The notes beneath the pieces were generated by a model. That model saw only the letters and a list, made by a program, of their open reading frames with translations, was not told where the DNA came from and made no database searches. A DNA stretch of 64,000 nucleotides, taken from NCBI GenBank assembly GCA_947500525.1, contig CANMSH010000001.1:682001-746000 (forward strand). The letters run 5' to 3'. This document shows positions 44,166-53,410 of this stretch, one piece after another; positions within the stretch are counted from its first letter, which is position 1, and each line of letters begins with the position of its first letter. Origin of the DNA: an uncultured Flavobacteriaceae bacterium (lineage in GTDB: Bacteria; Bacteroidota; Bacteroidia; Flavobacteriales; Flavobacteriaceae). Both the position numbers and the translations under genes were made by a program.

Positions 44166-45845
44166 ATGAAATTACTAAACCCCTTTATTATAGTATTGTT
44201 ATCTGTATGTATTGTTTCCTGTAAAAATAAAACGCCCAACCCCAACCCTATTTTGGCCAGTTTAGATTTAAAAAGAGGGGAGTTATTATTATGCAGTTCT
44301 GAAAGTTTCGGAGAAGTAAGTTTTTCACTTTCTTGCAATTATGAAACTAGAGAAACTTTTGACCTTGGACTATCGTTATTGCATTCTTTTGAATACGCAG
44401 AAGCCGAAAAAGCATTTGTCAAAGTAATTGATATGGATCCAAATTGTGCGATGGCTTATTGGGGTGTTTCCATGAGTATATTTCATTCACTTTGGATGCA
44501 GTCAGATCTTAGTTATTTAGAAAAAGGAAAGAAGTTACTTGAGCTGGCGAAAGATATTCCGAAATCAGATTTAGAAAGAGATTACCTTGACGCCATAAGC
44601 GTTTTTTATGCAAATTGGGATAAGTTCGATAAGACCACAAGACAAAGAATGTATGAAAAGAAAATGGAACAATTATATCGAAAACATTCAGGTGATACAG
44701 AAGCTGCTGTTTTTTATGCATTAGCTATTCGTGCGGCGGCTGACCCTAATGATAAGAGTTATGTGAGACAAAAAAAGTCTGGAAAAATTTTGGAAGATCT
44801 CTTTGATAAAAATCCAGAACACCCAGGAATTGCGCATTATGTAATTCATAATTATGATTATCCTGAATTGGCCGAAAAAGCATTAGAAACGGCAAGACGC
44901 TATGCCGTAATTGCTCCGGCTTCTGCGCATGCTCAACATATGCCATCTCATATCTTTACCCGTTTAGGACTATGGCAAGAATCAGTAGATACAAATATAA
45001 ATTCAGCTAATTCAGCTACGTGTTATGCTGAAAGTGTAAATCCAGAATCAACATGGACGCAAGAGATACATGCTGTCGACTATCTAGTATATGCATATTT
45101 ACAAATGGGTGATAATAAAAATGCGTTAGCATATTTGAAAGATATGGAATCTGTTGACAATGTTTTTCCAAAAGATCATTTTGCATCAACCTATGCGTTG
45201 ACTGCAATACCAGTTAGAATGGTTTTGGAAAACAAGCAATGGGAAAAGGCTGCAAATCTTGAATTGCCTTCAATTAATTTTGATTGGGATAAATTGCATT
45301 GGCAAAAGGCTATGATGCACTTCGCTCGAGCTCTTGGCGCCTGTCACATTGGTGATATTAAATCTGCTGAAAATGAATTGAAGATTTTAAAATCACTACA
45401 TGAGAATTTGTTAACTTTTAAAGATGATTATAAATCGGGTCAAGTTATGATACAAGTTCAAGCAACTGAAGGATGGATCCAACTAGCAAAAGGAAATAAG
45501 ATCAAAGCTCTAAATTTCATGAAGAAAGCAGTTGAATTGGAGAGTAAAACTTCCAAACATCCAGTGACACCAGGTGAAGTGCTTCCTGCCGACGAATTGC
45601 TAGGTGATATGTTATTGGCTTTGAAAATGCCTGCAGAAGCTTTGGTCGCATATGAATTGAATCTAGTGGGTCATCCGAATAGATTTAATGGTCTTTATGG
45701 TGCTGCCATCGCTGCTAAAGAATTAGGGAATGTAGAAAAAGCAACGAACTATTTTAATCAGCTTATTAGGTTAACAAAAGATTCAAATAGTGATAGAGTA
45801 GAAATTGAAGAGGCAAAAGAATTTGTAAAACAAACGATCATCTAA
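44166..45845 (+). CDS. TPR lipoprotein
   Basis: 559 residues from the ATG at 44166, which starts the lipoprotein signal MKLLNPFIIVLLSVCIVSC; an ATG eight codons upstream is less likely. Several tetratricopeptide-like repeats follow (SFEYAEAEKAFVKVIDMDPNCAMAYWG; later GNVEKATNYFNQLIRLT). A conserved HAQHMPSHIFTRLGLWQESVDTN block is typical of a family found in many Gram-negatives near copper and redox genes. Located outside the inner membrane. Translationally coupled to the SCO-family gene that follows after one base. Confidence 0.8.
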   Translation: MKLLNPFIIVLLSVCIVSCKNKTPNPNPILASLDLKRGELLLCSSESFGEVSFSLSCNYETRETFDLGLSLLHSFEYAEAEKAFVKVIDMDPNCAMAYWGVSMSIFHSLWMQSDLSYLEKGKKLLELAKDIPKSDLERDYLDAISVFYANWDKFDKTTRQRMYEKKMEQLYRKHSGDTEAAVFYALAIRAAADPNDKSYVRQKKSGKILEDLFDKNPEHPGIAHYVIHNYDYPELAEKALETARRYAVIAPASAHAQHMPSHIFTRLGLWQESVDTNINSANSATCYAESVNPESTWTQEIHAVDYLVYAYLQMGDNKNALAYLKDMESVDNVFPKDHFASTYALTAIPVRMVLENKQWEKAANLELPSINFDWDKLHWQKAMMHFARALGACHIGDIKSAENELKILKSLHENLLTFKDDYKSGQVMIQVQATEGWIQLAKGNKIKALNFMKKAVELESKTSKHPVTPGEVLPADELLGDMLLALKMPAEALVAYELNLVGHPNRFNGLYGAAIAAKELGNVEKATNYFNQLIRLTKDSNSDRVEIEEAKEFVKQTII

Positions 45846-45846
45846 T

Positions 45847-46488
45847 TTGAATAATTATAGTTGGAATATCTTTTTTTTAGTTGTTTTTGTTAGTCTGAAT
45901 TTGTCATGTAATCAACTTTCTAAAAAAGAACTACCTGTTTATAATCCGTCTGATATTAATCCAGAGTTGGTAGATCGAACACTTCAAAATGTAAGAGAAG
46001 ATCACACTGTTTCAAGCTTTGAACTAATAAATCAAAATGGAGAAAAGATCACCCAAGCAGATTATGAAGATAAAATTTATGTAGCGGATTTCTTTTTTAC
46101 AAGTTGTACTACAATCTGTCCAATTATGACAAATAATATGGCTGAAATACAGAAAATATTTTTAGATAGTAATGATGTGAAATTATTATCATTATCAGTG
46201 ACACCAGAAATAGATAGTATATCTGTATTGCGCAATTATGCTCTAGAAAAAGGTGTTGTTGATTCAAAATGGAATATCACGACTGGAAATAAGAAACATA
46301 TTTATGAACTAGCTCGTAAAAGTTATTTCGCCGTAGTGGAGCAGGGTGATGGAGGTTTACAAGACTTCATACATACCACAAATTTTATATTGATAGATAA
46401 GAAAAAACAAATACGTGGTATTTATGATGGAACCGATGACGCCAGTATAAAAGATTTAATAAAAGATATTAAGATCTTATTGAATTAA
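45847..46488 (+). CDS. SCO1/SenC family copper and thiol protein
   Basis: 213 residues starting at TTG, one base after the previous stop; no ATG is available before the conserved domain. Lipoprotein signal ending VSLNLSC. Thioredoxin fold with the metal/redox motif TSCTTICP (CxxxC) at about residue 91 and a His in FIHTTNF, the three copper ligands of SCO proteins. Role in cytochrome oxidase copper loading or periplasmic thiol chemistry. The preceding TPR lipoprotein is probably a partner. Confidence 0.88.
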   Translation: MNNYSWNIFFLVVFVSLNLSCNQLSKKELPVYNPSDINPELVDRTLQNVREDHTVSSFELINQNGEKITQADYEDKIYVADFFFTSCTTICPIMTNNMAEIQKIFLDSNDVKLLSLSVTPEIDSISVLRNYALEKGVVDSKWNITTGNKKHIYELARKSYFAVVEQGDGGLQDFIHTTNFILIDKKKQIRGIYDGTDDASIKDLIKDIKILLN

Positions 46489-46496
46489 AAGGCTTG

Positions 46497-47828
46497 TCAT
46501 TTTTTATCAAAAAACACTTTCAATTCTTTTACGTTATCAGGTTTTGATATCACCTTTTTTTCTGCATCCAGAACAAAGAAAGACGGAGTGGCGTTTACAC
46601 CATAATTTTTTACTGTCTTATTTTCCCATTTGTTGACACCGTAGACATGAGTAAAGTTAGGATAGTTTTTAGTCATTGTTTGCCAGCCTATTTTACTTTG
46701 GGTATCTTCTAGACCAATGGCAATTACCTTAACTTGTTTGTTATTTTTTAAATAATTGTATAAAACGGGCATTTCTTGCAAGCAATGCGAACATGTTGAA
46801 CTCCAAAAAACGATGACATACGTTTGTGCCCTTTTTAAACTGTATAGACTTTTTGAATTTTCTTTCCATGAAAAATCAGGAGCTTTCATTCCGACTGAAG
46901 TTCTTAATTGACCCTTAATATCATTCACAAAATTAGCTTCCTGAAATTTAGGAGGCAATTTTGAATAACTCTTCAAAACAAAATTTACCATATCGGTGTC
47001 TTCCAAATTAGCATAGCCATAAAGCAATCCTTCTTGTACATCTTTAGACAATTGAAAATTAGAACCAATTTTGTCTATCACAGTAGCGATCGCTTGTTGT
47101 TGAAGTTTTGCCAATTGAATCTTATCATCAGCAGTATTCAGATAAAAAATAAACGCATTTATTTTATCATGGATAAAAGTTGAATTGAGCAATACTTGGT
47201 CATTAAAGTCAACCGAATCAAAATAATGGGTTTTAATTGATGTTAAAAGCTCAGAGGGAGAAGTATACAGTTCTTTGGCATAATGTTTACTATTTGCCTT
47301 TATAAAATGTTGAGCTATTTTAGCTTTAGCAGTTGTTTCAAATTCCTTTTGAAGAGTATTTAACTGCTGTCGCTTAAGATTGTATTGCTGTGCAAGTGAC
47401 GCCTCTTTATCATTAAAATAACGCACCTGAATTGAGTCTAATTCTTGTTGAAGAGACTCAGTTTGTTTCAAATAATTTTGATAGATTTTATTGTTTTCAG
47501 ATTCGGTAAATTGAATCGTTTTTTCTGCTTGACGCGGATTAAAGATTAACTCAACATTCTCATTGTCGAAAATAAAATCAACAGAAGCTTGGTTTTTTAC
47601 ATCGTAGACAAGTCGATACATTCCTGGACGTTGATTATTCGGAATTTTTATGGAAAAACGCCCCTTTTTTATGGAATCATAAGCAATATAATTTTGCTGA
47701 CCACCTTGTAATTCATACAAGATCATCCATGGATAGTTTTGATAACGTTGCAATTCTCCTTTCACGGTATATTGGGCATAGGTGAAGGTAGTAATTAATA
47801 AAAAAGCAGCAAGTAGTCTTTTCTTCAT
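46497..47828 (-). CDS. TlpA-type thiol-disulfide oxidoreductase with N-terminal DUF4369-like domain
   Basis: 443 residues. Signal peptide (MKKRLLAAFLLITTFTYAQ), a beta-rich N-terminal domain (about 20-110), a helical middle (110-300), and a C-terminal thioredoxin-like domain with the active site STCSHCLQEMP (CxxC) near residue 350 and cis-Pro region NATPSFFVLD. Expected in the periplasm, reducing or isomerising disulfides. Convergent with the SCO gene, 8 bases apart. Confidence 0.85.
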   Translation of the reverse strand: MKKRLLAAFLLITTFTYAQYTVKGELQRYQNYPWMILYELQGGQQNYIAYDSIKKGRFSIKIPNNQRPGMYRLVYDVKNQASVDFIFDNENVELIFNPRQAEKTIQFTESENNKIYQNYLKQTESLQQELDSIQVRYFNDKEASLAQQYNLKRQQLNTLQKEFETTAKAKIAQHFIKANSKHYAKELYTSPSELLTSIKTHYFDSVDFNDQVLLNSTFIHDKINAFIFYLNTADDKIQLAKLQQQAIATVIDKIGSNFQLSKDVQEGLLYGYANLEDTDMVNFVLKSYSKLPPKFQEANFVNDIKGQLRTSVGMKAPDFSWKENSKSLYSLKRAQTYVIVFWSSTCSHCLQEMPVLYNYLKNNKQVKVIAIGLEDTQSKIGWQTMTKNYPNFTHVYGVNKWENKTVKNYGVNATPSFFVLDAEKKVISKPDNVKELKVFFDKK

Positions 47829-47903
47829 GTATATTATTTACTAAGGTTTTACAAAAATCAGGCCAACACAAATGTACTAAATTTTATACGGGTTAAAATG
47901 TTT

Positions 47904-47911
47904 TACATTTG
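47904..47911 (+). promoter_or_regulatory. -7 promoter box for the SDR gene
   Basis: TACATTTG fits TAnnTTTG exactly, 14 bases before the ATG at 47926. Confidence 0.5.
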
Positions 47912-47925
47912 TTAAAAAACAATAG

Positions 47926-48720
47926 ATGAATTTTGAAAATAAAGTTGTTTGGATCACAGGTGCTTCATCAGGTATAGGTAAAGCTACTGTTTTTGCTTTG
48001 GCTAAGAAAAAAGCAAAGGTGATTATTTCATCAAGAAATGTTGAAAAGTTAGAGAAGGTAAAAGTTCGTTGTGAAAACCCAGAAAACATTAAAATTTTGC
48101 AAGTTGATCTAGATGATTATCAAAATTTGCAGAAATTAATTCAACGTGCAATTTCTTTGTTTGGAGAGATCGATATACTCATCAATAATGGAGGAATTAG
48201 CCAACGATCATTAGCTATTGATACAGGAATAACAATTGATCATCAAATTTTCAAAACCAATTATTTTGGCACGGTGGCACTCTCTAAAGCGCTATTGCCT
48301 TATTTCGTTGCTAAAAAAGAAGGTCATATTGTAGTCATTACAAGTGTTGTAGGAAAGTTAGGAACCCCATTACGGTCTTCATATGCAGCTTCTAAACATG
48401 CGTTGCATGGTTTTTTTGATAGTCTTAGAGCAGAGATTCATAAATACAATATAGACGTTACCTTAGTTTGTCCGGGTTATGTAAATACCAATGTTTCTAT
48501 GAATGCATTGACAGGAGATGGAACTCCTCAAAATACAATGGATAAAAAGACTGCGGCTGGTTTAGAACCAGCTTATTTTGCAAAGAAATTGCTCAAGGCG
48601 ATTAAAAATAGAAAACAAGAAGTGGTCATTGGAGGAGCCTTAGAAAAATTATCGGTCTATGTAAAACGTTTTTTCCCAAAAGTATTGGCTAAAATGATTC
48701 GGAAACTGGCGGTTACTTAA
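47926..48720 (+). CDS. Short-chain dehydrogenase/reductase
   Basis: 264 residues. Rossmann motif TGASSGIGKATVFAL, NNGG, catalytic Ser in VITSVVGKLG and YAASK with Tyr and Lys. A C-terminal amphipathic segment (VYVKRFFPKVLAKMIRKLA) resembles lipid-metabolising SDRs such as DHRS7. Substrate unknown. Next to the acyl-CoA gene cluster but separated from it by two other genes. Confidence 0.88.
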   Translation: MNFENKVVWITGASSGIGKATVFALAKKKAKVIISSRNVEKLEKVKVRCENPENIKILQVDLDDYQNLQKLIQRAISLFGEIDILINNGGISQRSLAIDTGITIDHQIFKTNYFGTVALSKALLPYFVAKKEGHIVVITSVVGKLGTPLRSSYAASKHALHGFFDSLRAEIHKYNIDVTLVCPGYVNTNVSMNALTGDGTPQNTMDKKTAAGLEPAYFAKKLLKAIKNRKQEVVIGGALEKLSVYVKRFFPKVLAKMIRKLAVT

Positions 48721-48784
48721 AATGAAGAGATACCATACTTTTTACATTTTTACCTCGTTAGTGTTTATAAGTAAACTACGACTA

Positions 48785-49405
48785 ATGAAAAGAATGATCT
48801 GTATCATGTTAATGGTTGGCTCCTTAACAGCAATTTGTCAAAATAATACTACCGATGTAAGACCTTATCGACTTGGTCTTAAAATAGGGGCGCCAAATGC
48901 TGCTAGTTTAGAATTCGAATATGTCACGCCTGCGCTACACAATAGTCTTGCCTTATTCGCAAATTATACAGGAGCTAATTTTAAAGTTGACCAGGTAAAT
49001 ACCTCTTCGAATATATTCGAAATAGGTTCAAATATATATTTTGGCGAAAATCGAGAAGGTAAAGGACTATATGGTACTCTATCATATCAAAACATTACGT
49101 CGAATCTAAGTATTGAAAATTATGAAGCCGAAGACGGCACTATTTATGAAGGAGACGCAAAAACGAAAGTTTCTTATAATGGCTTGAACGTTAAAATAGG
49201 TGCCAAATTGGGCAGAAATTTTTTCTTTAGAACCGAATTAGGATATAGTTTTGGTGAGATACCTAAAGAGATTTTTGTAGAAGGTAATTTTGAAGGAGAA
49301 CCGATCAGTGAGACAGCCTCAATTGAAAGTGAAATAGATGATTTGCCTTTTATTTTTCAAAACGGATTACCCATCTTCAATATAGGTTTTGGATTCGCTT
49401 TTTAA
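48785..49405 (+). CDS. Outer-membrane beta-barrel-like protein
   Basis: 206 residues from the ATG at 48785, which gives a clean signal peptide (MKRMICIMLMVGSLTAICQ); an in-frame ATG at 48722, one base behind the SDR stop, would add 21 residues. Alternating strands (LGLKIGAPNAASLEFEY, FEIGSNIYFGENREGKGLYG, GAKLGRNFFFRTELGYSFGE) and a C-terminal aromatic residue fit a small outer-membrane barrel. Family not recognised. Confidence 0.65.
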   Translation: MKRMICIMLMVGSLTAICQNNTTDVRPYRLGLKIGAPNAASLEFEYVTPALHNSLALFANYTGANFKVDQVNTSSNIFEIGSNIYFGENREGKGLYGTLSYQNITSNLSIENYEAEDGTIYEGDAKTKVSYNGLNVKIGAKLGRNFFFRTELGYSFGEIPKEIFVEGNFEGEPISETASIESEIDDLPFIFQNGLPIFNIGFGFAF

Positions 49406-49416
49406 TTTAGAAAAGC

Positions 49417-49803
49417 TTATCCAAATAAAACTCCGTGTAAATAACGACCTGGCATTAAGGTAAATCCTCCCGCGATAAGAATCGCCCCAACATAGAGTAA
49501 AATCATTTTTCGTTTGTGTGCTTTTACATTTCCTTTTTTTATGGCAATATATGCCGTAGGTACAGTATACATGGTTAGAAAACTAAATAAATGGATCCAT
49601 CCAAAATGATCTAAAATTCGAGCACCTACATGAGCTGGCATAAATAAGGTAACGAATGCTGTAATAAGTATTTAAATCATGTAAATTCTCCCAGAATACT
49701 TATGGAAAGAAGTCCCTTTTTTTATGAGTAGCAAAATTGTTCCGATTATAAATGCGGGCAATACTGTTGCTAAATGAAGATACATTAAATCTTGATAGGT
49801 CAT
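49417..49803 (-). pseudogene. DUF2306-like membrane protein interrupted by an in-frame stop
   Basis: From the ATG at 49803 the frame reads MTYQDLMYLHLATVLPAFII and on to SGRIYMI, then meets TAA at 49672-49674, and continues in the same frame as ILITAFVTLFMPAHVGARIL to the stop at 49417. The two parts form one continuous four-helix membrane protein of about 128 residues; the stop sits where a Leu codon (TTA) would fit. A single-base nonsense change or a sequencing error is the simplest reading. The downstream ATG at 49641 could still start a 74-residue fragment. Confidence 0.6.
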
Positions 49804-49924
49804 AGGGTTTGGATTGTTGGAGCAAAGAAAAGATAATTTCCGGTCTTAAAAAATGTATATATTAATTGTAATAAGCATAAGGCACGTCGTTTTTGCATGC
49901 TAAAACGCTAAAATTCCTTTTCGC

Positions 49925-49932
49925 TATATTTG
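49925..49932 (+). promoter_or_regulatory. -7 promoter box for the acyl-CoA dehydrogenase operon
   Basis: TATATTTG matches TAnnTTTG exactly. It lies inside what would be coding sequence if the ATG at 49893 were used, which argues that the true start is the ATG at 49959. Confidence 0.55.
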
Positions 49933-49958
49933 TAATCCTTATCTCAAATAATACACAT

Positions 49959-51155
49959 ATGAGCATGTTTTCTTCAAAAAAATTAGCAGATTTTTTACCT
50001 AAAGTCAAAACAATATTAGAAGAAAATTTAATTCCTCTTGAGGCGAAGTATGTGCATTTACCATTTAGTGCTGTAGAGCCAGAATTACAAAAGATAAGAG
50101 CCTTAGTAAAAAAGAGAGGTTTATGGAATTCTCATCTTTCTGAATCGCACGGAGGTCTTGGGTTTAATTTAGTAGAATTCGGACAAATAAGCGAGCTTTT
50201 AGGACGGTCTCCATATGGTCACTATTGTTTTAATTGTAACGCCCCAGATATTGGGAATCAAGAGCTCTTATTAGGAAATGCCTCAAACTATATTAAAGAA
50301 AGTTTTCTTGAACCCTTGATTCATGGGGAAATACGTAGTTGTTTTTCAATGACAGAACCTGATTTTGCAGGCTCTAATCCAGTAAATATGGGTGCAACTG
50401 CTGTGAAAGATGGAGATCATTATGTGATTAATGGTACAAAGTGGTTTACCACTGCCGCTGATGGTGCTTCTTTTGCAATTGTAATGGCAAACACCAACCC
50501 CGATGCAGAAAATAAGTATCAAAAGGCGAGTATGATTATAGTACCAACCGATACCGAAGGTTTTCATTTGAAGCGCAATATTTCTATCATGGGTGAAGAG
50601 AATGATTCTTATTTCAGTCATTCTGAGATAGAATATAAGGATTGTAGAGTACCTGTGAAAAATTTAATTGGAAACGAAGGAGAAGGCTTTCTATTAGCGC
50701 AACAACGTTTAGGGCCTGGCAGAATACATCATTGTATGCGCTGGATTGGCATCTGCGAAAAAGCATTCGATCTCATGTGTGAAAGAGCGGCCACACGAAG
50801 TTTGGGAGGAGATACAAAATTGGGTCACAAACAAACAATTCAAAACTGGATTGCAGAGAGTAGGGCCGAAATAAATGCCTCTCGATATATGGTATTACAC
50901 ACCGCTCAAAAAATAGATGAGGTAGGAGCAAAAGCGGCGCGATTAGAAATCTCTACCATTAAGTTTTATGTTGCTAATGTGTTGATGAAAGTTTTAGATA
51001 GGGCTATTCAAGTACATGGAGCGCTAGGTATTACTGATGATACCGTATTGTCATTTTATTATAGACATGAAAGAGGAGCCCGTATTTATGACGGCCCAGA
51101 TGAAGTTCATAAATCTACTTTGGCGAAACAGATTTTAAGAAATTACGGCATATAA
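49959..51155 (+). CDS. Acyl-CoA dehydrogenase (ACAD10/11-like)
   Basis: 398 residues from the ATG at 49959 (start decided by the promoter box and absence of conserved sequence upstream). Acyl-CoA dehydrogenase fold: CFSMTEPDFAGSNPVNMGATAVKDGDHYVINGTKWFTT in the FAD/substrate region, QQRLGPGRIHHCMRWIG, and the C-terminal RAIQVHGALGITDDTVLSFYYRHERGARIYDGPDEVHKSTLAK typical of the ACAD10/11 branch. FAD-dependent oxidation of acyl-CoA. Followed after one base by a phosphotransferase gene, the same pairing that is fused in animal ACAD10 and ACAD11. Confidence 0.92.
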   Translation: MSMFSSKKLADFLPKVKTILEENLIPLEAKYVHLPFSAVEPELQKIRALVKKRGLWNSHLSESHGGLGFNLVEFGQISELLGRSPYGHYCFNCNAPDIGNQELLLGNASNYIKESFLEPLIHGEIRSCFSMTEPDFAGSNPVNMGATAVKDGDHYVINGTKWFTTAADGASFAIVMANTNPDAENKYQKASMIIVPTDTEGFHLKRNISIMGEENDSYFSHSEIEYKDCRVPVKNLIGNEGEGFLLAQQRLGPGRIHHCMRWIGICEKAFDLMCERAATRSLGGDTKLGHKQTIQNWIAESRAEINASRYMVLHTAQKIDEVGAKAARLEISTIKFYVANVLMKVLDRAIQVHGALGITDDTVLSFYYRHERGARIYDGPDEVHKSTLAKQILRNYGI

Positions 51156-51156
51156 A

Positions 51157-52227
51157 ATGAGCAAAGTATTAGATAGCGCTATAGATGTGCGCAAAGGAGA
51201 AGAAATAGATATTGCAACGCTAAGTGCTTATTTAAAGAAGAATAATGTAACTATAGATGATGAAATTGTTGTTAAACAGTTTCCTGGCGGTTTCTCTAAT
51301 CTTACCTACTTGATACGCATAGACACAAAAGAATATGTTTTAAGAAAACCTCCTTTTGGAGCAAATATAAAATCTGCCCATGATATGGGTAGAGAATATA
51401 AGGTTTTGAGCTGCTTAGAGCCTGTATATTCTAAAATACCTGCACCAATTTTATTTTGCGAAGATGATGCAATTTTAGGATCTCCTTTTTATTTAATGGA
51501 ACGTGTTAAAGGAATTATTCTGCGAAATAAGATCCCTAAAGACCTAGAACTAACACCTGATCATTTTAAAAAATTATCAATTCAAACCGTTGAGAATTTA
51601 GTCGATTTACACAGCTTAGAATTAGAAAAGTCAAATTTAATTTCTTTAGGAAAACCAGATGGATATGTGGTACGTCAAGTGGAAGGTTGGATTAAACGTT
51701 ATTTTAAAGCTGAGACTGATGAAATATCAGCTATGAATACTGCCGCAACTTGGATGCAGAGTAATATGCCATTAAAAGAAACGAGTGCTTTTATTCACAA
51801 CGACTATAAATACGATAATTTAGTTTTAGATGCTGATACATTAAACATCAAAGCTGTTTTAGATTGGGAAATGTCTACCGTAGGTGATCCATTAATGGAT
51901 CTTGGAACCACGTTGGCTTATTGGGTAGAGGCAACAGACCATCCGGCATTGCAATCTTATAACCTTACATGGATGGATGGAAATTTAACACGACAAGAGG
52001 TTGTTGAGAAATATGCCTATTTGAGGAATCTCAACGTAGATGATATGCTCTTTTACTACGTATTTGGATGTTTTAAATTGGGCGTTATTGCGCAACAAAT
52101 TTATGCACGATACAAACAAGGTTACACAAAGGATGAGCGCTTCGCGCTATTAATTCATTTAGTCAAAGCTTGTGGTAAGAATGCCGAAAATGCGATTAAA
52201 TTTAACCGTATTAATAATTTCTATTAA
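51157..52227 (+). CDS. APH-fold phosphotransferase (ACAD10/11 kinase-domain homologue)
   Basis: 356 residues with the aminoglycoside phosphotransferase fold: FPGGFSNLTYLIRIDTKEYVLRKPP (nucleotide loop and Lys), FIHNDYKYDNLVLDA (catalytic Asp loop), VLDWEMSTVGDPLMDLGTTLAYW (metal Asp). In animal ACAD10/11 this domain phosphorylates 4-hydroxyacyl-CoA so that the dehydrogenase part can convert it to an enoyl-CoA. The gene order here suggests the same two-step chemistry with separate proteins. Not an antibiotic-resistance gene by context. Confidence 0.88.
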   Translation: MSKVLDSAIDVRKGEEIDIATLSAYLKKNNVTIDDEIVVKQFPGGFSNLTYLIRIDTKEYVLRKPPFGANIKSAHDMGREYKVLSCLEPVYSKIPAPILFCEDDAILGSPFYLMERVKGIILRNKIPKDLELTPDHFKKLSIQTVENLVDLHSLELEKSNLISLGKPDGYVVRQVEGWIKRYFKAETDEISAMNTAATWMQSNMPLKETSAFIHNDYKYDNLVLDADTLNIKAVLDWEMSTVGDPLMDLGTTLAYWVEATDHPALQSYNLTWMDGNLTRQEVVEKYAYLRNLNVDDMLFYYVFGCFKLGVIAQQIYARYKQGYTKDERFALLIHLVKACGKNAENAIKFNRINNFY

Positions 52228-52256
52228 TGATAAAAATCCAATAACGAGATAACGAT

Positions 52257-53150
52257 ATGAAAGAATTAAAAGATATAAAAAATGTACTCGTTTTGGGTAG
52301 TGGTACTTTAGGTTTACGTATTGCACTGGTCAATGCTTTGAATGGTTATAAAGTGATGGTTTACGATGTACGAGAAGAAGCTTTTGCGGAGGCAAAGCGA
52401 ATTCAAGCAGAGGTAATTAGATTTTTAATTCATTCGAATAATATCACTGAAAAAGATGCTGAAATAGCGTTAAAAAATCAAACCTTTACAACTGACCCAG
52501 TTGCTGCTGCTGAAAATGCTGATTTAGTAAGTGAATCAGTGACTGAAGATTTAGAATTGAAGAAAAAAGTTTGGAAACAATTCGGTGAATTGTGCCCAGA
52601 TCACACTATTTTTACCACAAATACTTCTTATTTAATACCATCATTATTTGCTCAAGAAACAGGTCGGCCAAATTTATTTTGTGCCTTGCACTTTCATGAT
52701 GTTTTTTATGCCAATGTGGTAGATATTATGCCAAATCCACAAACGGAGGCATGGATTATTCCGTTACTTAAAGAATACGGTGAGAGCATCCAGCAAACAC
52801 CAGTAATCATGACTCGAGAAAATCCTGGTTATATATTTAATGCTATGTTAATGGCTCTGATAGGAGCTGCAGGAGCTTTGGTAACTTTTGATATTGCAAG
52901 TATTGAAGATGTAGATCGCTCTTGGATGGGTAATTTTAAAATGCCAATGGGACCTTTTGGTATTTTAGATGAAATAGGTTTAGACACGGCATGGCACGTA
53001 ACAAATACCCTTAAAGACGAAAAAAGCAGGCGTTTTGTAAAATTGTTAAAAGGTTATATCGATGCCGGTAAATTAGGTAAGAAAGTAGGTCAGGGGTTTT
53101 ATTCTTATCCCAAACCAAGGTTTCAGGATGAAGATTTTATAAAGGGTTAA
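52257..53150 (+). CDS. 3-hydroxyacyl-CoA dehydrogenase
   Basis: 297 residues. N-terminal NAD-binding Rossmann fold (VLVLGSGTLGLRIALVNALNGY), SESVTEDLELKKKVW, catalytic region TTNTSYLIPSLFAQE and HFHDVFYANVVDIM with the active-site His, then the C-terminal helical domain (GPFGILDEIGLDTAWHV). Oxidises 3-hydroxyacyl-CoA to 3-ketoacyl-CoA. Third gene of the acyl-CoA operon, 29 bases after the phosphotransferase. Confidence 0.9.
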   Translation: MKELKDIKNVLVLGSGTLGLRIALVNALNGYKVMVYDVREEAFAEAKRIQAEVIRFLIHSNNITEKDAEIALKNQTFTTDPVAAAENADLVSESVTEDLELKKKVWKQFGELCPDHTIFTTNTSYLIPSLFAQETGRPNLFCALHFHDVFYANVVDIMPNPQTEAWIIPLLKEYGESIQQTPVIMTRENPGYIFNAMLMALIGAAGALVTFDIASIEDVDRSWMGNFKMPMGPFGILDEIGLDTAWHVTNTLKDEKSRRFVKLLKGYIDAGKLGKKVGQGFYSYPKPRFQDEDFIKG

Positions 53151-53160
53151 ATACTTTGTC

Positions 53161-53216
53161 TTCTAGATTCCTGCCTCTGCAGGAATGACAATATAATTAG
53201 AATTGGGTTCATCAAA
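53161..53216 (+). repeat. 56-base repeat with palindromic core, copy 1
   Basis: Identical at 55 of 56 positions to 53729-53784. The core ATTCCTGCCTCTGCAGGAAT is an imperfect palindrome. The gene-free stretch 53217-53382 between this copy and the inverted copy contains nothing else I can identify. Confidence 0.85.
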
Positions 53217-53382
53217 GAGAAGTTTGACATTCTATTATAGTATAACAAGGTAATTTTATCTTTCTGTATTCACTTACGTGGAATCTTTAATTTTCTTGAC
53301 GCTGAAATCAGATAATCTAAATTTAATAAAGGAAAGAGCAAAAAGTGATTACTATTTATTCAATAGATTTTGTTTTCGCTGT

Positions 53383-53410
53383 TGTCATTCCTGCGGAGGC
53401 AGGAATCCAG
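53383..53410 (-). repeat. Inverted copy of the palindromic repeat at the GIY-YIG 3' end
   Basis: TGTCATTCCTGCGGAGGCAG and the following bases are the reverse complement of the 5' part of the 56-base repeat with two differences. It touches the stop codon of the GIY-YIG gene, so gene and repeat form one compact unit. Confidence 0.8.

Noticed and set aside
51157..52227. Aminoglycoside resistance kinase
   Set aside because: The fold is shared, but context and the adjacent ACAD10/11-type dehydrogenase point to acyl-CoA metabolism.
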